From: Capsicum annuum | Lineage: Eukaryota; Streptophyta; Magnoliopsida; Solanales; Solanaceae | Reading direction: 5' to 3' | Length of the DNA: 64,000 nucleotides | Assembly: GCF_002878395.1 (NCBI RefSeq) | Contig: NC_061120.1 | Coordinates: 113,897,212 to 113,961,211 of the forward strand | Part shown: in pieces, positions 37,700-49,126 of the stretch | How positions within the stretch are numbered: position 1 is the first letter of the stretch | Layout of the letters: every line of letters starts with the position of its first letter | Notes under the pieces: model-generated | What the model saw: only the letters and a program-made list of their open reading frames with translations | Told to the model about the DNA's origin: nothing | Databases searched by the model: none | Translations under genes and position numbers: made by a program

Positions 37700-38225
37700 A
37701 AGAATAGCACTACTGCCGGTGGGAATATCCCACCGGATAACAGTAACAATAGCATTCAGAGTAGGGAGGAATTTACTTATCACATGCAGAAAATCAGTGG
37801 TAACATGAAGTACATGGATATTGTGAAACAAAAGGCAGTGGACAATAGTAGAATTAGGGTTCCTCGAAAACCCGTGATAATGTTGCATGGAGAACAACAA
37901 TTACATGGAAGTCATCAGAAATTCAGAATCTTATAATGCAAGAAAAGTTACAATTTGCTATCGTAGCCAAGTTCTCATATGGGAAACCTCATATTGGTAT
38001 CTTGAGAAAAGTTATTCCAAATCAATGTGGGATTAAGGGCCAATGCAATATAGGTGTATTGGATAAAAGACGTGTTGATAAGATCAGAAACTTTAGAAGA
38101 TTATGTTCAACTCCTATCCTCAGTAGCTTTTTACATCAATACGAAGGATAGACAATGGCAGATGAGGACTCTGAAGTAGGATCCGTGGTTTGAACCATAT
38201 GTAGAAACCACAATTGACGTTGCAT
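37700..38225 (+). pseudogene. LINE ORF1, 5' part (DUF4283-like region)
   Basis: The region encodes the N-terminal part of a plant LINE ORF1 RNA-binding protein. A PRKPVIMLHGEQQ segment (about 37865) is followed by the conserved KLQFAIVAKFSYGKPHI...LRKVIPNQCGIKGQCNIGVLDKR (in 37936-38070), an ETLEDYVQLLSSVAFYI piece, and KDRQWQMRTLK.DPWFEP (about 38140-38195). Two frame changes and stops break it. The coding sense stops at ETTIDVA where the solo LTR starts. It resumes at 41614 with W-I-S-L-P when one TGCAT copy is counted once, which is strong evidence for the nested insertion. Confidence 0.88.
38221..38225. repeat. Target-site duplication TGCAT, left copy
   Basis: TGCAT here and at 41613-41617 flank the solo LTR exactly. 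Counting one copy restores the LINE ORF1 reading across the junction. Confidence 0.93.
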
Positions 38226-38779
38226 TGTAATGCCCCGAGATCCCATCCTGAGATGTCAAATGGTGCTTATGACCCGAAGGACCACAAGCTAACCCTTTTA
38301 CTAATACCTGTACCTGTGCACTGTATAATATCTGAAATAAATGTAAAAACTAGCCATAAGGTTCATCACATCTATGAATACACAAAACTAAAAACTAAAT
38401 ATTAATACATCAGTCTGAAAAGCCTCTAAACTATCTGAACTGTGGAGTTGATGGGACATATCCCCGACTAACTCCGTCAACTGAAAGTAAATAAAATCTG
38501 ATGCAATAATAGTAAACTGAGATTTGTCCTCGAAAGAAGAGGACTCACGGCTATGGATACTGCTGCTGGCTGGGACTGAACTACAGAGGAAACTCTGATA
38601 CTGTGTCTCTGAACCTATGGTCTCAAATAGAACACCATAGCGTAATTGCATCAGTATAGGAATGTACAAAGTATGTAGATGAGGTAGGTTAAATGCAAGG
38701 GCTCATGCATGCATAATATCTAAACTGAATAATAATGAAAATGCTGCACAAGAACACATACACATACATGAATACATAG

Positions 38780-39860
38780 ACCATAGTCACAATCATCACA
38801 ACTCTAGAGACTGAAACTCGGATACTTCCTTACTGCAGACTGAACTCACTGCTGACACTGAGATACTGAGACACTGATTCATCTGATACTGATGACTAAG
38901 AAACTGGATATACTTACATCGATGACTGAATTCTGAGCTTACTGCACTCGACTGACAAGATTAAAGATCAACCTCTCTAACGGATGATTAAGAAAGCTAT
39001 TATTAGTTGTAAGGAAATGATCATATCAGAATCTGACAACAATAATACTCAATAGAATCTTAGACTGTGATCAAGCCTGTCTGGCGGCATATCTTTGAAT
39101 ATGACCTCAAATAACTGAATATGAGACCAAGCCTATCTGATGGATGGTCCATGAATCAATGGAACTATCTGAGTTCCTCATAGAGATAGATGACAGTATC
39201 TTACAGGTGGGGTCCAACCTGTTACCCCAGTTGGAAAGATGTCCATACCGTGCTATGGGTAAAGACCTCTCTTTGGTCAACCCTCTCTAGCAGATAACCC
39301 TCAATAAAAAGTCGACCTAAGGAAATATCATAGTCAAATACTCTCTCTCTAGAGGTGACAGCCTTTACTAATGGAGACTACTACATTCTGCATTGGCTAT
39401 GCAGTTTTGGAGGTCAGGGATTGCTACGAATGACTCTATCCTCTCTCTCACTGAACGGGAGGAGCCTCCATCCCTTCACTCGCTCGGTGCTAGTTTCTAC
39501 TTCCAACTGAAAGACTTTGACTGAATTCTTAACTGAACACAACTGAACTGAATCGGATACTAATCATGTTTCTCAGAAGATGTGACTGAGTTAGATAACT
39601 TAGTTCTATATTTGATGGAAATGGTATTGAATCACGGTATTTGACTGATAATACAGAGCTTGAGTAGATTATTCAGTCACTACCGAGATTAGAATTGAAC
39701 ACTATCATATTGTTAGATCTGAGCTGAGTACAGAGCTAAGGCTAGATTACTAGCTATATGGAGATTACAAAGGTAACTGAGATTACTGAGATTTGTTAAG
39801 TTCTGTAACTGCCTAATAATATAAAATTCTATAATTCACTGAGTTCTGAGTATCATGGCT
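38780..39860. repeat. ACTGA/CTGA-rich degenerate simple repeat
   Basis: The segment is unusually dense in the pentanucleotide actga and the words ctgata and gagact, for example at 38810-38960 and 39500-39800. It looks like the remains of short tandem repeats within the solo LTR. Confidence 0.65.
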
Positions 39861-39972
39861 CGACTGGAATTATCATGAAACTAACACGGGCTCTAGATAA
39901 TAGCTATATTGTCGGGTATAAATACCCTCAAGACTCGATAACATAAATAAAGCATAATCATTCCTCTGTCAT

Positions 39973-40050
39973 CATAACCATTCATTCATCATCATCATCA
40001 CAATCATTTATTCATCATCACAGTCATTCATTTATCATCATTATCATTAA
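39973..40050. repeat. TCA/CATT simple repeat
   Basis: Runs of tcatcatcatc alternate with cattcattc and catttat, interrupted by short spacers. It is a low-complexity tract inside the solo LTR. Confidence 0.85.
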
Positions 40051-41022
40051 AGAATCTCTTCAAGTATTTAGGAAACATAACATACCTTCACCTTTACAAT
40101 CATTAAGGCATCGCATCAAGCATTTAGGAAACATCAACATATACTAGCATAGGGAAACATGCTACTAGATTATACTTTCTTCAACAAGGTCTTACCTCAA
40201 GTACTTCACACCTGAATCCATCTTGATATGTATTTGGACATCACATGATTTGGGGAAAACTTCATACTATCATTTCTCAACTTACTTGTCAACCACTTGG
40301 CATGTATTAAAAGCTTAGCATATATTAGAGAGCACATAATTGGGGAAATTACAAGCATCATATCTCAACTTATTCACTATGGTCTTTCAACAACACTAAG
40401 TAAGTATGGGTTTACACCCACTTGGGGATTTCATACTATCATGGCACATTTCACTCACTAAGGCATTTTATCAAACGCTAGGCATACATGGACTAGCTCA
40501 CAATTTGGGGTTTCCTATTCAACATACTATAATGGCCCTTATGCTTCACCTAAGCTTTTTATCAAACCTATGGGGAACATGCTTTGCTTATGCCACCATT
40601 TCTACACCTAAAGGATATGAACACATCACATAGAAAACAACTTCAAGAGGGTTTATCACAAACATCACATGACTTCCACATACTAGGGTCAAAGCTCATG
40701 AATCTTGTAAACAAACATAAATCAAAACTCAACAACACATGTAACATCAACTTCAACTCATATGAATCTTTAAAAACTCATAAACATGAAATATTTTAGT
40801 TTTAGAATAGGGTACTTGAGATTCTTGAGTGAAAGGGACCCAAGAATCAACATCTACATACCTGGGAAAACTCTTTTTGAAAGTTCTTGGAGAGATTCTT
40901 GATTCCTCTTGATTCGTCCTTGATCTCTCTTGATTTTTGATTGATGAAAAAGAGAGGATTTGATTTTGGAAACCCTAGTTTTTGGAGTGGAAGGAGAAAA
41001 ATGAGGCTGAGATCCCTTGGCT

Positions 41023-41034
41023 GGGTATTTATAG
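41023..41034 (-). promoter_or_regulatory. TATA box of the solo LTR
   Basis: The minus strand reads CTATAAATACCC, a good plant TATA box. It lies about 580 bp from the 5' end of the minus-strand LTR, the right place for a U3 promoter. Whether it still drives transcription cannot be told from sequence. Confidence 0.6.
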
Positions 41035-41612
41035 AGGATGGGGAAAAGTGGAAAAAACTGAAAAGCCCTTAGAATTAAATTGAAAAAAATCTCAATTTTA
41101 TATACTGGTGCCACAAGACATAATCGCACCAGTTCAATGGAAATTGGACAATTCATAAACTACACGACGGCACGACGCGGTGGAAATTGCATTTCCCCTT
41201 GGTTGCAAACTGGAACTATACCGCGACGCGGTGGAATTACGGAGTTTCACTGGAAATTGTCAAATTCTAGAATTAAGCCTTGACGTGACGTGCCATAATC
41301 ATGGAGGATCACTGGATTTTGATGATTTTCATTTTGGCTGGCCCCGCGATGCACTAAGGTGCCAGGTGGCACACTGTCTCACTAAAATAGCTCTAACTCT
41401 TCACCCGAGTGTCCGATTTGGGCAAATTTTGTATCAATGGAAAGCTTATTTAATGCTTTACAATGCAAAATGTAGAAATTAGGGAAATTCCACATGATCC
41501 AAAGTATTTCATACCAAGGGTAAGATATTTCTAAAACTTTTATACTCGGATTCCCGCTTTACTGAATACTTTCTAAGGCTCAGACTTGAAGAGAATTTTG
41601 CGGGGCATTATA

Positions 41613-42750
41613 TGCATGGATATCTCTTCCTGATTTTCCACCAAATTTCATTACAAAGGATGCAATCTTTTCCATCGCATCAGCAGTAGGGAAACCACTT
41701 ACAGTAGATCTGGTAACTAAGAACCATATAAGACCTAGCTGTGCTCGTGTGTAGGTGTAGGTAGACTTGGTTGCTGAGCTGCCATAGAGAATAAGAATAA
41801 ATGAGGAGAATGATAATACATGAGAAATCAAATCAAAGTGGGTACAAATTTAGTATGACTATATGCCCAAATATTGTAATGATTATTGTTTACAAGGTCA
41901 TGATACAGGTACTTGTTAGACTGCTCATCCTGAACTATATGAAAAGCAAAAAAGAAGTAAAGAAAAATGAAGTAGCACAGGCAGAAGACAATGCAAATGT
42001 TAAACAAATGAGCAATCAACAGAATAATGACATAGAAAAAAAGAGAGTAGCTGATAACCAACAATGGATGCGAAGGAAAAATAGGTATAGGATAGACAGA
42101 TATGGTCATGTTTTGGGAGAAGTGGAAGAGAATAAGGTTGAACAGGTGGAGGTTTCCAATTCCTTTGGAGCACTAGAAGAAAATGTTGACAAGGAGTTGA
42201 ATAATAATAGAGGAGAACAGCATGAGAAGATTAATAACTCAGTACAAAAGAGTGGGTCAATCAAATATTTGGCAAAAGTTCACATATACCTCATCCAGAT
42301 ATAGAACAAGAAGAGAAATAGGAAGGAGAAAATTCAACACATAGCATGAAAGGACAACATGAGAAGGTCATATCAGAAAAAAAATAGAAAGACAAAGGAG
42401 AACAACAAACTTAGCAGAATAGTCAGCAAGAGGAACAAAAAGATACAGATCAGCAAATGCAAGTGTATAAGGCAGAAAGCAAGGAGCTGATGGTGTTGGA
42501 AGGGATTGTACCACTGGCAATACAATCACATAGTCTGGTGGGGACATATAATAAAGATTAGAAAGATTTAGATGTGAATGAATTGGAGAATAACATTGAT
42601 CAGTTAGCTAAGGAAGCAAATTTATCTCCAAAACAGGTAGAAGCTTTAAAAGATAAACAAAAAAAATCAAAAAAGAAAATCAAAGGAACTAGTGTAAGTT
42701 CAACAACAATGAATACAAGAAGTCAGGCAGCTAAGATCAGATTAGTATAA
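41613..42750 (+). pseudogene. LINE ORF1, 3' part
   Basis: It resumes after the solo LTR with WISLPDFPPNF, IFSIASAVGKPLTVDLVTKN and RPSCARV (41615-41740), the conserved second half of the DUF4283-like region. A CCHC zinc knuckle follows (YCNDYCLQGHDTGTC, about 41870-41915), in which the second Cys has become Tyr. The open frame at 41801-42304 then carries QQWMRRKNRYRIDRYGHVLGE and SNSFGALEEN. The tail contains LAKEANLSPKQVEALKDK and a basic C-terminus ending AAKIRLV before the TAA at 42748-42750. Frame changes occur near 41940 and after 42300. Confidence 0.85.
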
Positions 42751-43660
42751 ATGCAATAATATGGAATATAAGGTAAGTTAACACTCAACAGTCCTTCACA
42801 AAATTAGTCACAATGTAGAGGAGATATCATTTTTATTTCATAGGGCTCATGGAACCTTTCCAGGGTGGACAACAAATTGAAGATTATAGGAGGAGATTAG
42901 GGTTGAAGCATTCTTTAGTGAATGTTTCTTATAATATATGGGCATTTATACATGAGGAGATAGAAGTAAATATTCTGAAGGATGAAGAGCAACAATTACC
43001 AGTGAAACTGGATAGTTTTGAAGTATCATTGATAGTTACTCTGGTATATGCAAAATATAGTACTTCTAAAAGACAAGGTTTATCGGATTTATTGGTGGAC
43101 ATGGAAGATACCTATCAGGTCCCATGGATAATAGGAGGTGATTTCAATGTGATAAGAAATGAAGTGGAGAAATTAGGGGGACTACCAGTTATATTAATTG
43201 AAACACATGACTTCAATCAATGTATTAGTTTATGTAATTAGAAAGAACTTTAATTTAACGAGAGTAAATATACGTGGTGGAATAAAAGAACTGATGAAGG
43301 TTGTATTTTCAAAAGGCTTGATAGAATTTTGTCCAATGATAGAATGTAGAGTGTTTTCCATATAATGGAAGTTGAATATCTTCCTAGGAGTGGGTCAGAT
43401 CATGCACCAATACTTATACAATGCAGAAGGGAAAAGATGCTAGTAATCAAAGATTTTAGATTTCTGAATCTTTGGTTAAAAGAAGAAACTTGTTTAAGTG
43501 TTATAAAAGATAGTTGTGTAACAGAGCTAACAGGAGATCCCATTATAGTATTTCATCAGAAATTGAAGAATACTAAGTCTGCCTTGACAAAGTGGAGTAG
43601 GGAAACCTTTGGTAATATTTTCTAGGAAATTTCAACACTGGAGGATATTATCAAGGTTAG
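42751..43660 (+). pseudogene. LINE ORF2, endonuclease domain
   Basis: ORF2 starts with the ATG at 42751, directly abutting the ORF1 stop. The first motif is degraded by stops (MQ.YGI, normally a WNIRS-type start). The exonuclease-endonuclease-phosphatase fold is then clear: LMEPFQ (42846), IWAF, VTLVYAKYS, WIIGGDFNVI (D and N at 43140-43148), TWWN (about 43272), the degenerate RLDRIL (about 43316) and SGSDHAPIL (catalytic S-D-H at 43395-43403). It would nick target DNA for target-primed reverse transcription. Stops at about 43239 and 43347 split it. Confidence 0.88.
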
Positions 43661-45280
43661 GGAAAAGATTTTGAACAAAATACAAGTGGATCTAATAGAG
43701 AAAAACTTTTAAAGGCACATGCTGAGTTTAATTTGCAACTGAAAAGAGAAGAAAAATATTAGAGATAGAAAGCTGGGTATGATTGCCTTGCAGATTATGA
43801 AAGAAATACTAAATTTTTTCACACTATTGTTAAAGGAAGGAGAAGTAGACTTAACATCAAAAGAATACAAAATAACAATGAGGAATGGATTGAAGAGACA
43901 AATGAGATTGCACAATCAACTGTTGAATTTTTTCAGAATTACTTTACCAAAGAAAGGAATGCAGAGGATTTTTCAATGCTTGAAGAAATACCAAAGATGG
44001 TAACTAAAGAACAGAATACTGAGATTCTGAAAATACCTACAGAAGAGGAGATAAAAAGAGCTATTATAAGGTTGAATAGGAATAGTGCTGAAGGTTCGGA
44101 TGGAATGACTGTTGCTTTTTTTCAAGATGCATGGGAAATCATAAAGATGGACATTCAGAATATGGTGATAGCTTTTTTCTGTGGTCATATTTTACCAAGA
44201 TTTATCACTCAATCGAACTTGGTTTTATTAACAAAAAAATGGTGGTGAATTCTTTTTCAGACATAAGACCTATTTCTTTGAGCAACTTTATCAACAAACT
44301 TTTTGCAAGAATTGTTCATGAAAGGTTAAAGGGTCTACTTCCTCAGTTGATCTCACAAGAGCAAGATGGTTTCGTACAGGGGAGAAGTATTGTTGAGAAT
44401 ATGCTAATTGTATAAGAAATAGTATCATAAATCATAAAAAGAGGAAAGCCTCCTAACATGATCATGAAGTTAGGCATGATGAAGGCTTATGATAGGGTAG
44501 AATAGTTGTTATTGACAAAGGTACTGAGGAAAATGGGTTTCTCTAAAATACTAATTGATATGGTGTTTAGGCTGGTGGAAAATAAATGGTATTCTATCCT
44601 AATCAATGGATAGCGTAAGGGTTTTTGCAAATCCTCAAGAGATTTAAAGCAAGGTAATCCTTTATTACCAACTTTGTTCATCATTGCTGCTGAAGTTCTA
44701 TCAAGAAATATGAAGAAGTTAATGGACAATAAATAGTTCAACCTATTTGGAATGCCTAGAGGGAGTCCAAAACTAAATCACTTGGCCTTTTCTGATGACA
44801 TGATCTTTTTATGCAAAGATGAGTTGAGAACTCTGTAGCTGGTTACAACAACTCTGGAAAGATATGAAGCTGTCACAGGGCAGAAGATTAACAAAGGAAA
44901 AGTGTAATATATTTGCATAAAGGAGTATCAAATGGAACTAATGCGATGTCTGAAGTCGTTACATGTATTTTAAGAGGTGAATTTCCTTTTAATTACCTGG
45001 GTTTCCCTATATTTTACATGAGGAAGAAGAAGGATTATTATCAGCAATTGATGAGAAAGATAACAAATAAAATTTAGGCATGGAAAGGTAAACTATTAGC
45101 CTATGGTGGTAGAGCAGTATTGATTCAACATGTACTATAGAGTATACCAATTTATTGCTTATTAGTAATGAATCCACCTCTTAGTGTACTGAATACTATT
45201 GAAAAGGCATTAGCACAGTTTTTTTGGAGCAACAAAATAGGTAAAAAGGAAAACATTGGGTAAGATGGAAAGATGTGTGT
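43661..45280 (+). pseudogene. LINE ORF2, reverse transcriptase domain
   Basis: An N-terminal helical region (43661-43970) is followed by IPTEEEIKRAIIRLNRNSAEGSDGMTVAFFQDAW (about 44034-44135), then a frameshift. FSDIRPISLSNFINKLFARIVHERLKGLLP and ISQEQDGFVQGRSIVENML follow (44250-44410). The first catalytic Asp is Gly (KLGMMKAYDRV, GGC at 44473-44475). The FADD box reads FSDD (44788-44799). The QGNPLLPTLFIIAAEVLSR block lies between them. Many stops follow. This is an inactive L1-type RT. Confidence 0.9.
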
Positions 45281-46110
45281 ATGCCAAAGGATGAAGGAGG
45301 GTTTGGGTTTAAAAAAATGACAGATATTTCAATGGCACTATTCTGCAAACTATGGTGGAAATTTAGGAAAACCAATTATATGTGGAGTGGGTACATGAAG
45401 AACAAATATTGTAAAAAGGAACATCCAACAATGATTACGTGGAGAGTTGTTTCAGGAGGTTCACAGATCTGGAAGAAAATGATAATTGCCAGAGATCTAG
45501 TGGAACATCTTATAGTATAGCAGATAAGTAGTGGAAATTCAGATATATGGCTAGATAATTGGACTAGACAAGGTGAACTTTATACTCTAATGAAAGATTC
45601 ATGTGTGATAGATAAGCATTAGCAGGTCAGAGATTTAGTGATAAAGGGAAGATGGGATGAACAAACACTTACAATAATATTCAACACAGAAATGGTTGAC
45701 CATATAATTGCTAAAGTAAAAACTCTAATAGATAATGAAGATGATAGACCAGTATGGTCATTGGAAGCTAAAGAAGGTTTTACAGTGAGTTTAGCATGGC
45801 AATATAGTAGAGATAAAGGACAAAAAATTGATATATACAGGTGCATATGGGTTAAGGGTTTGCCTTTTAAAATTGGTTTCATCATGTGGAGGTTATGGAA
45901 GAGTAGAATTCCAGTTGATGACAATGCTAGAAGATGGGGGTTGCAGGGCCCATCAAAATTTTGGTGCTGTGTTGAACCTGCAATGGAGACATTGTCTCAT
46001 GTATTCAGAAGATCCTTTTATGCTATAGGACCTGTCCTATTTTTCTTTTTTTGTAGGTATATCTATCCAAGGGCTAACACTAAGGAGTACTATACTTAAG
46101 TGTTTGAATG
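45281..46110 (+). pseudogene. LINE ORF2, C-terminal region with zf-RVT-like domain
   Basis: The open piece 45275-45520 (CMPKDEGGFGFKKMTDISMALFCKLWWKF) matches the 'PK.EGG.G' segment after plant LINE RTs. The piece 45638-46099 contains DRPVWSLEAKEGFTVSLAWQYSR and WVKGLPFKIGFIMWRLWKSRIPVDDNARRWG, the zinc-binding RVT domain, with a CC...SHVF remnant of its metal ligands. A small frame change precedes the zinc site. Confidence 0.85.
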
Positions 46111-46883
46111 CAAGAGTTATAAAGAGAGAGTTTCTTTATTTTCAATCCTTACCCAGTATCATCCTGTGGAAGATTTAGAAGAGAACGAATAACAGGAAAT
46201 ATGATAATAAGAATATCTCTGGTTTGAGAATTATCTATAATATTACAAGGAACTTGAGGTTGTTACTGAAGGTCAGAAAGCCATATGTGGCTTTTCCCAT
46301 GGAATGGCCATAGATACTAGAGGGGTTTGATAAGATTAAATGCAAAATTAAGGTGATAGTTGTGCAATGGAAGGCCCCAAAACATGGATGGGTCAAATAC
46401 AACATAGATGAAACATTCAGAGGTGAAGAGGGAAAGAGCTTTTATACTTATTGTCTGAGAAATGAAGCAGGGGATTTAATTTATTCTCATGCATAAACAC
46501 AGCAACATGCAGATAGTATTCAAGAAGAAGCAAATTCTATACTTCAAGAAGCTAACCATTGTAGGCAAACACAGTTCCAGAAGGTAATTTTCCAAATGGA
46601 TTCTTTGCTAATGCAAAAGGTATTAACAGGAAACTGGTATGTACCTTGGAGTTTAGCAAGTATAATCACAGAAATTCAGCAATAATTGTAGGACAAACAA
46701 GTAATTTATCAGCATATATACCGAGAGGGAAATATGTTGGCGGATTACCTTGGTAATTTAGCCATAGATACAGGAGCAGTAACTTTTACTAGCTTTCATC
46801 AGCTACATAAAAGGGGTAAAGCTATTCTTAATAGTGATAAATGGCAAAGTCCTTATTTAAGGATTACACCAGTTTGTGGTTAA
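46111..46883 (+). pseudogene. LINE ORF2, RNase H domain
   Basis: VQWKAPKHGWVKYNIDETFRGEEGKSFYTYCLRNEAGDLI (about 46360-46480) is the start of a plant-type RNase H. HADSIQEEANSILQEA, VIFQMDSLLM and REGNMLADYLGNLA supply the remaining acidic positions. The domain ends RITPVCG with the stop at 46881-46883. One internal stop (near 46494) and one near 46684 disable it. An RNase H at the ORF2 end marks the plant L1 subclass that carries it. Confidence 0.85.
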
Positions 46884-47512
46884 AGGACATACAGAGATTA
46901 AGGCAAGATAGATACATGTCATATATTGACAGCAAAAAAGACCAACAAAAAGAAGATAGATTTAAGATTATCCTAAGCTATCAACAGAGGTTTTAAAGGT
47001 GGAGAGAAGCTGCTTACATGAGTGTTTCAGGAAATTTCAGCAACAATGGAGGTCTATTAAGATAGTATCTTCTTCCAATACAGATTTGAAAAGAATCAAT
47101 CAGAAGTTAGAGAAAGAAGTACTAAAAATGAAGTGACTATATCATCAAATAAAGGGTCAGCACCAATAACTTTGGTGAATTAGAATACCAAAGAAGAAGA
47201 TGCATGCGCGATTGAGAGCTGGAATCACAAAATTGAAAACAACAAGATGAAAAATACTGAAGATTCAAGGAAGATGGATGAAAAATGAGATACTAAAGAA
47301 GAGGCGCAGCATTTCAGCTCAAAAGGAAAAGGAAACAAACTTTAACTTTTTTGGAAACCCTACTGATCTCAAGTGTTTTTTATTTTTGTTTTCTTTTAGT
47401 TGGACTGGGGTTGGACTAGGTCTGTCCAACTGACTTAGGATGTTTTTTGTAATGGTTTGGTCCATTAAAGTTTAGCAATTATTAATAAAAGCTCAAATTT
47501 AACCGAAAAAAA
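46884..47512 (+). other. LINE 3' untranslated region and A tail
   Basis: No needed coding sense follows the RNase H stop. The segment ends 'aataaaagctcaaatttaac' then 'cgaaaaaaa'. An AATAAA-type signal at 47484-47489 precedes the short A tail (47506-47512). Confidence 0.75.
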
Positions 47513-48098
47513 GTTTTTAAAGTGTATGCTAAACCTTATTCCCTATCCTGGCATGGTGTGTGTATATATAGATGTGTGTATGTGTTTGTATATAGTTATG
47601 TATAGTGGTATGACTTGGGTTTTAGATTGATGGAATTACTTTATCTTTATCTTGAGTTAGATGCTTGTGTTCACCCAACTAACTATCTTTGGATATTATG
47701 TCCCCAAGTAATGCAGGAACAGGCCATACATCCACTCCTCCTGGTCAGTGACTATGTGATTCAAGGATAACTTTTGAGTTAGACTGAAGTAGAGAGCTTC
47801 CATGATTTGGAAGACCCCATTTTCTGCTGTGGATTTCCTAATGTCTTTTTTTACTTTTGGTTTTAGTTTTGGCTATGGTCGGGGGCATGTCCCGATTGGA
47901 TATTCTTTGGTTTTGATTAGAGGCTTTGTCGGACTATGTTTGACATGGGTTGTATTGGTTGTTTTCTAGGTATTGGTGGTTGGTTTCGGTAATAGACTTA
48001 TCACAATGTCTTTAAATCGATATTCTATTATATTTTTATATGTTTAGAATTCATCTAATATGGGATGTAAAGTTCTTGGTGGTTGGGGTAATAGGGGT
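47513..48098 (+). mobile_element. 5' LTR of family A copy 3, middle part
   Basis: It continues the LTR broken at 37694. It is colinear with 63047-63530, sharing the 'gtttttaaagtg' start, the tatatata tract, the 'actttatctttatc' block (47638) and the 'tttggctatggtcgggggc' block (47867). It ends with ggggt, the left target-site copy of the next nested element. Confidence 0.88.
48094..48098. repeat. Target-site duplication of the 5.3-kb element, left copy (ggggt)
   Basis: The right copy is gggat at 53394-53398. One base differs. The related uninterrupted LTR at about 30618 reads aaggggatggtcccc, so gggat is likely original and the left copy mutated. Confidence 0.8.
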
Positions 48099-48951
48099 TG
48101 ATACGGGAAAGATAAGGGAAACACAAAACAAACACCAAATCAGTCCACTAATCTTAAGGATTCGAGGACCAAGATGGAGACCATACTTGAATTCGCTACC
48201 AACAACAAGAATACAAGATACAAGAGTATATTTTAGCACCAAAACAACTACAAAACGTGATGAACAAGATGAACAACAATAATACAAGTTTTGGATTAAA
48301 CGAAGACCCCAAAATAGTCCACTACACAACACATACATGATTTGCAAGAAAATAAAGATAGATAGTGAGACCAAGATTATTACAAGATTAAGAACCAAGT
48401 GTATTTCAAAACTAACCCCTAATGAATGTAACAATCAAAACCACACTCTTACGGTGACCACCAAGGGAATGAACTCACCTCAAGATCTACCATTTCCAAG
48501 CAAAGATCAATATTGGCTTTTCCAAGACCTATGCTAAGGATGACTTTTCCAAGCCCTACAACTAAGGGTGTTACACTCTCAAAAGAGAGAAAATATGTCT
48601 TTCAATTCTTCATCATTCCAAATCTAGTGAAAATAAGACTAAGGGGGCCTATTTATAATATATTACAAATGAAGATAAAACGACCACTTTGTCCTTAATT
48701 AGAGGGGCGGCCATGGTGTATAAATACACCATGTGTACTGTCCAAAATGACCTTAATTAAGGTCCAAAACCGTGAGTCCTCAACCTTAAATGCTCCAAGC
48801 AATCTTCCACATGTGAGATTGCTTTAAGTTATGCTCAAAACGGGTCCTCCATGCATGTTCTTGTATTCTCGAGGTGACCAAGTCTTGAGCCTCTATGTGT
48901 TGGCCTCCAAAAATGTCATCAAAAGATAAGATGACCATTTGTCTCGTATCA
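48099..48951 (-). mobile_element. 3' LTR of the non-autonomous minus-strand element (853 bp)
   Basis: It is bounded on + by TGATACGGGA and CTCGTATCA, inverted 5- to 8-bp termini. It matches 52543-53393 at about 95% by eye. Read on minus it starts TGATACGAG and is preceded by a purine tract (48952-48964). The TATA-like CCTATTTATA at 48648-48657 corresponds to the promoter in the other LTR. Confidence 0.94.
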
Positions 48952-48964
48952 TCCTCCCCTTCTT
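48952..48964 (-). promoter_or_regulatory. Polypurine tract
   Basis: The minus strand reads AAGAAGGGGAGGA immediately before the 3' LTR. It is the expected primer for plus-strand DNA synthesis and fixes the orientation together with the primer-binding site at 52529. Confidence 0.88.
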
Positions 48965-49126
48965 GAAAAGGATTCGACCTCAAATCCAAACCTTCCAAAA
49001 CCGAATAGAGGACAAACAAATATAAACTCCTCATGGCATGAGGGTTAGGGTTAGCTTAACAAATCATTTCAACATGCCAAGGTTGCACATATTTGAAATA
49101 TAACCAAGAATCCTTTGAAAGGAATA

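Larger units (their letters stand above)
38226..41612 (-). mobile_element. Solo LTR, 3387 bp
   Basis: The block is bounded by TGTAATGCCCCG and CGGGGCATTATA. These are inverted termini of an LTR whose TG on the minus-strand start has mutated to TA. TGCAT target duplications flank it directly. It contains no retroelement proteins. A TATA box on the minus strand and the minus-strand sense of the U3-like segment suggest the LTR reads right to left. The family was not identified. The GC-rich 'ccgcgacgcggtgg' motifs (41180-41235) recall LTRs of large Solanaceae gypsy elements. LTR-LTR recombination after insertion into the LINE would leave exactly this. Confidence 0.9.
37695..47512 (+). mobile_element. 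L1-type LINE, about 6.4 kb without its own insertion
   Basis: A non-LTR retrotransposon with ORF1, ORF2 (endonuclease, RT, zf-RVT, RNase H), a 3' untranslated region and a short A tail (47506-47512). It sits in a family A LTR. The sequence before it ends ttttgtaaagtgta, and the sequence after the tail starts gtttttaaagtgta, which is a target-site duplication of roughly 14 bp with a few changes. The interrupted LTR then continues with tgctaaacc, as in the uninterrupted LTR at about 63068. The 5' end at 37695 gives almost no 5' untranslated region, so slight 5' truncation is possible. A solo LTR (38226-41612) is nested in ORF1. Confidence 0.92.

Noticed and set aside
38388..38669. A 93-codon minus-strand frame and others in 38226-41612
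   Set aside because: These are within a solo LTR and show low-complexity composition with no domain.
48051..48434. A 127-codon minus-strand open frame
   Set aside because: It lies within the LTR of the 5.3-kb element and crosses its boundary. It resembles no protein and is a chance frame.
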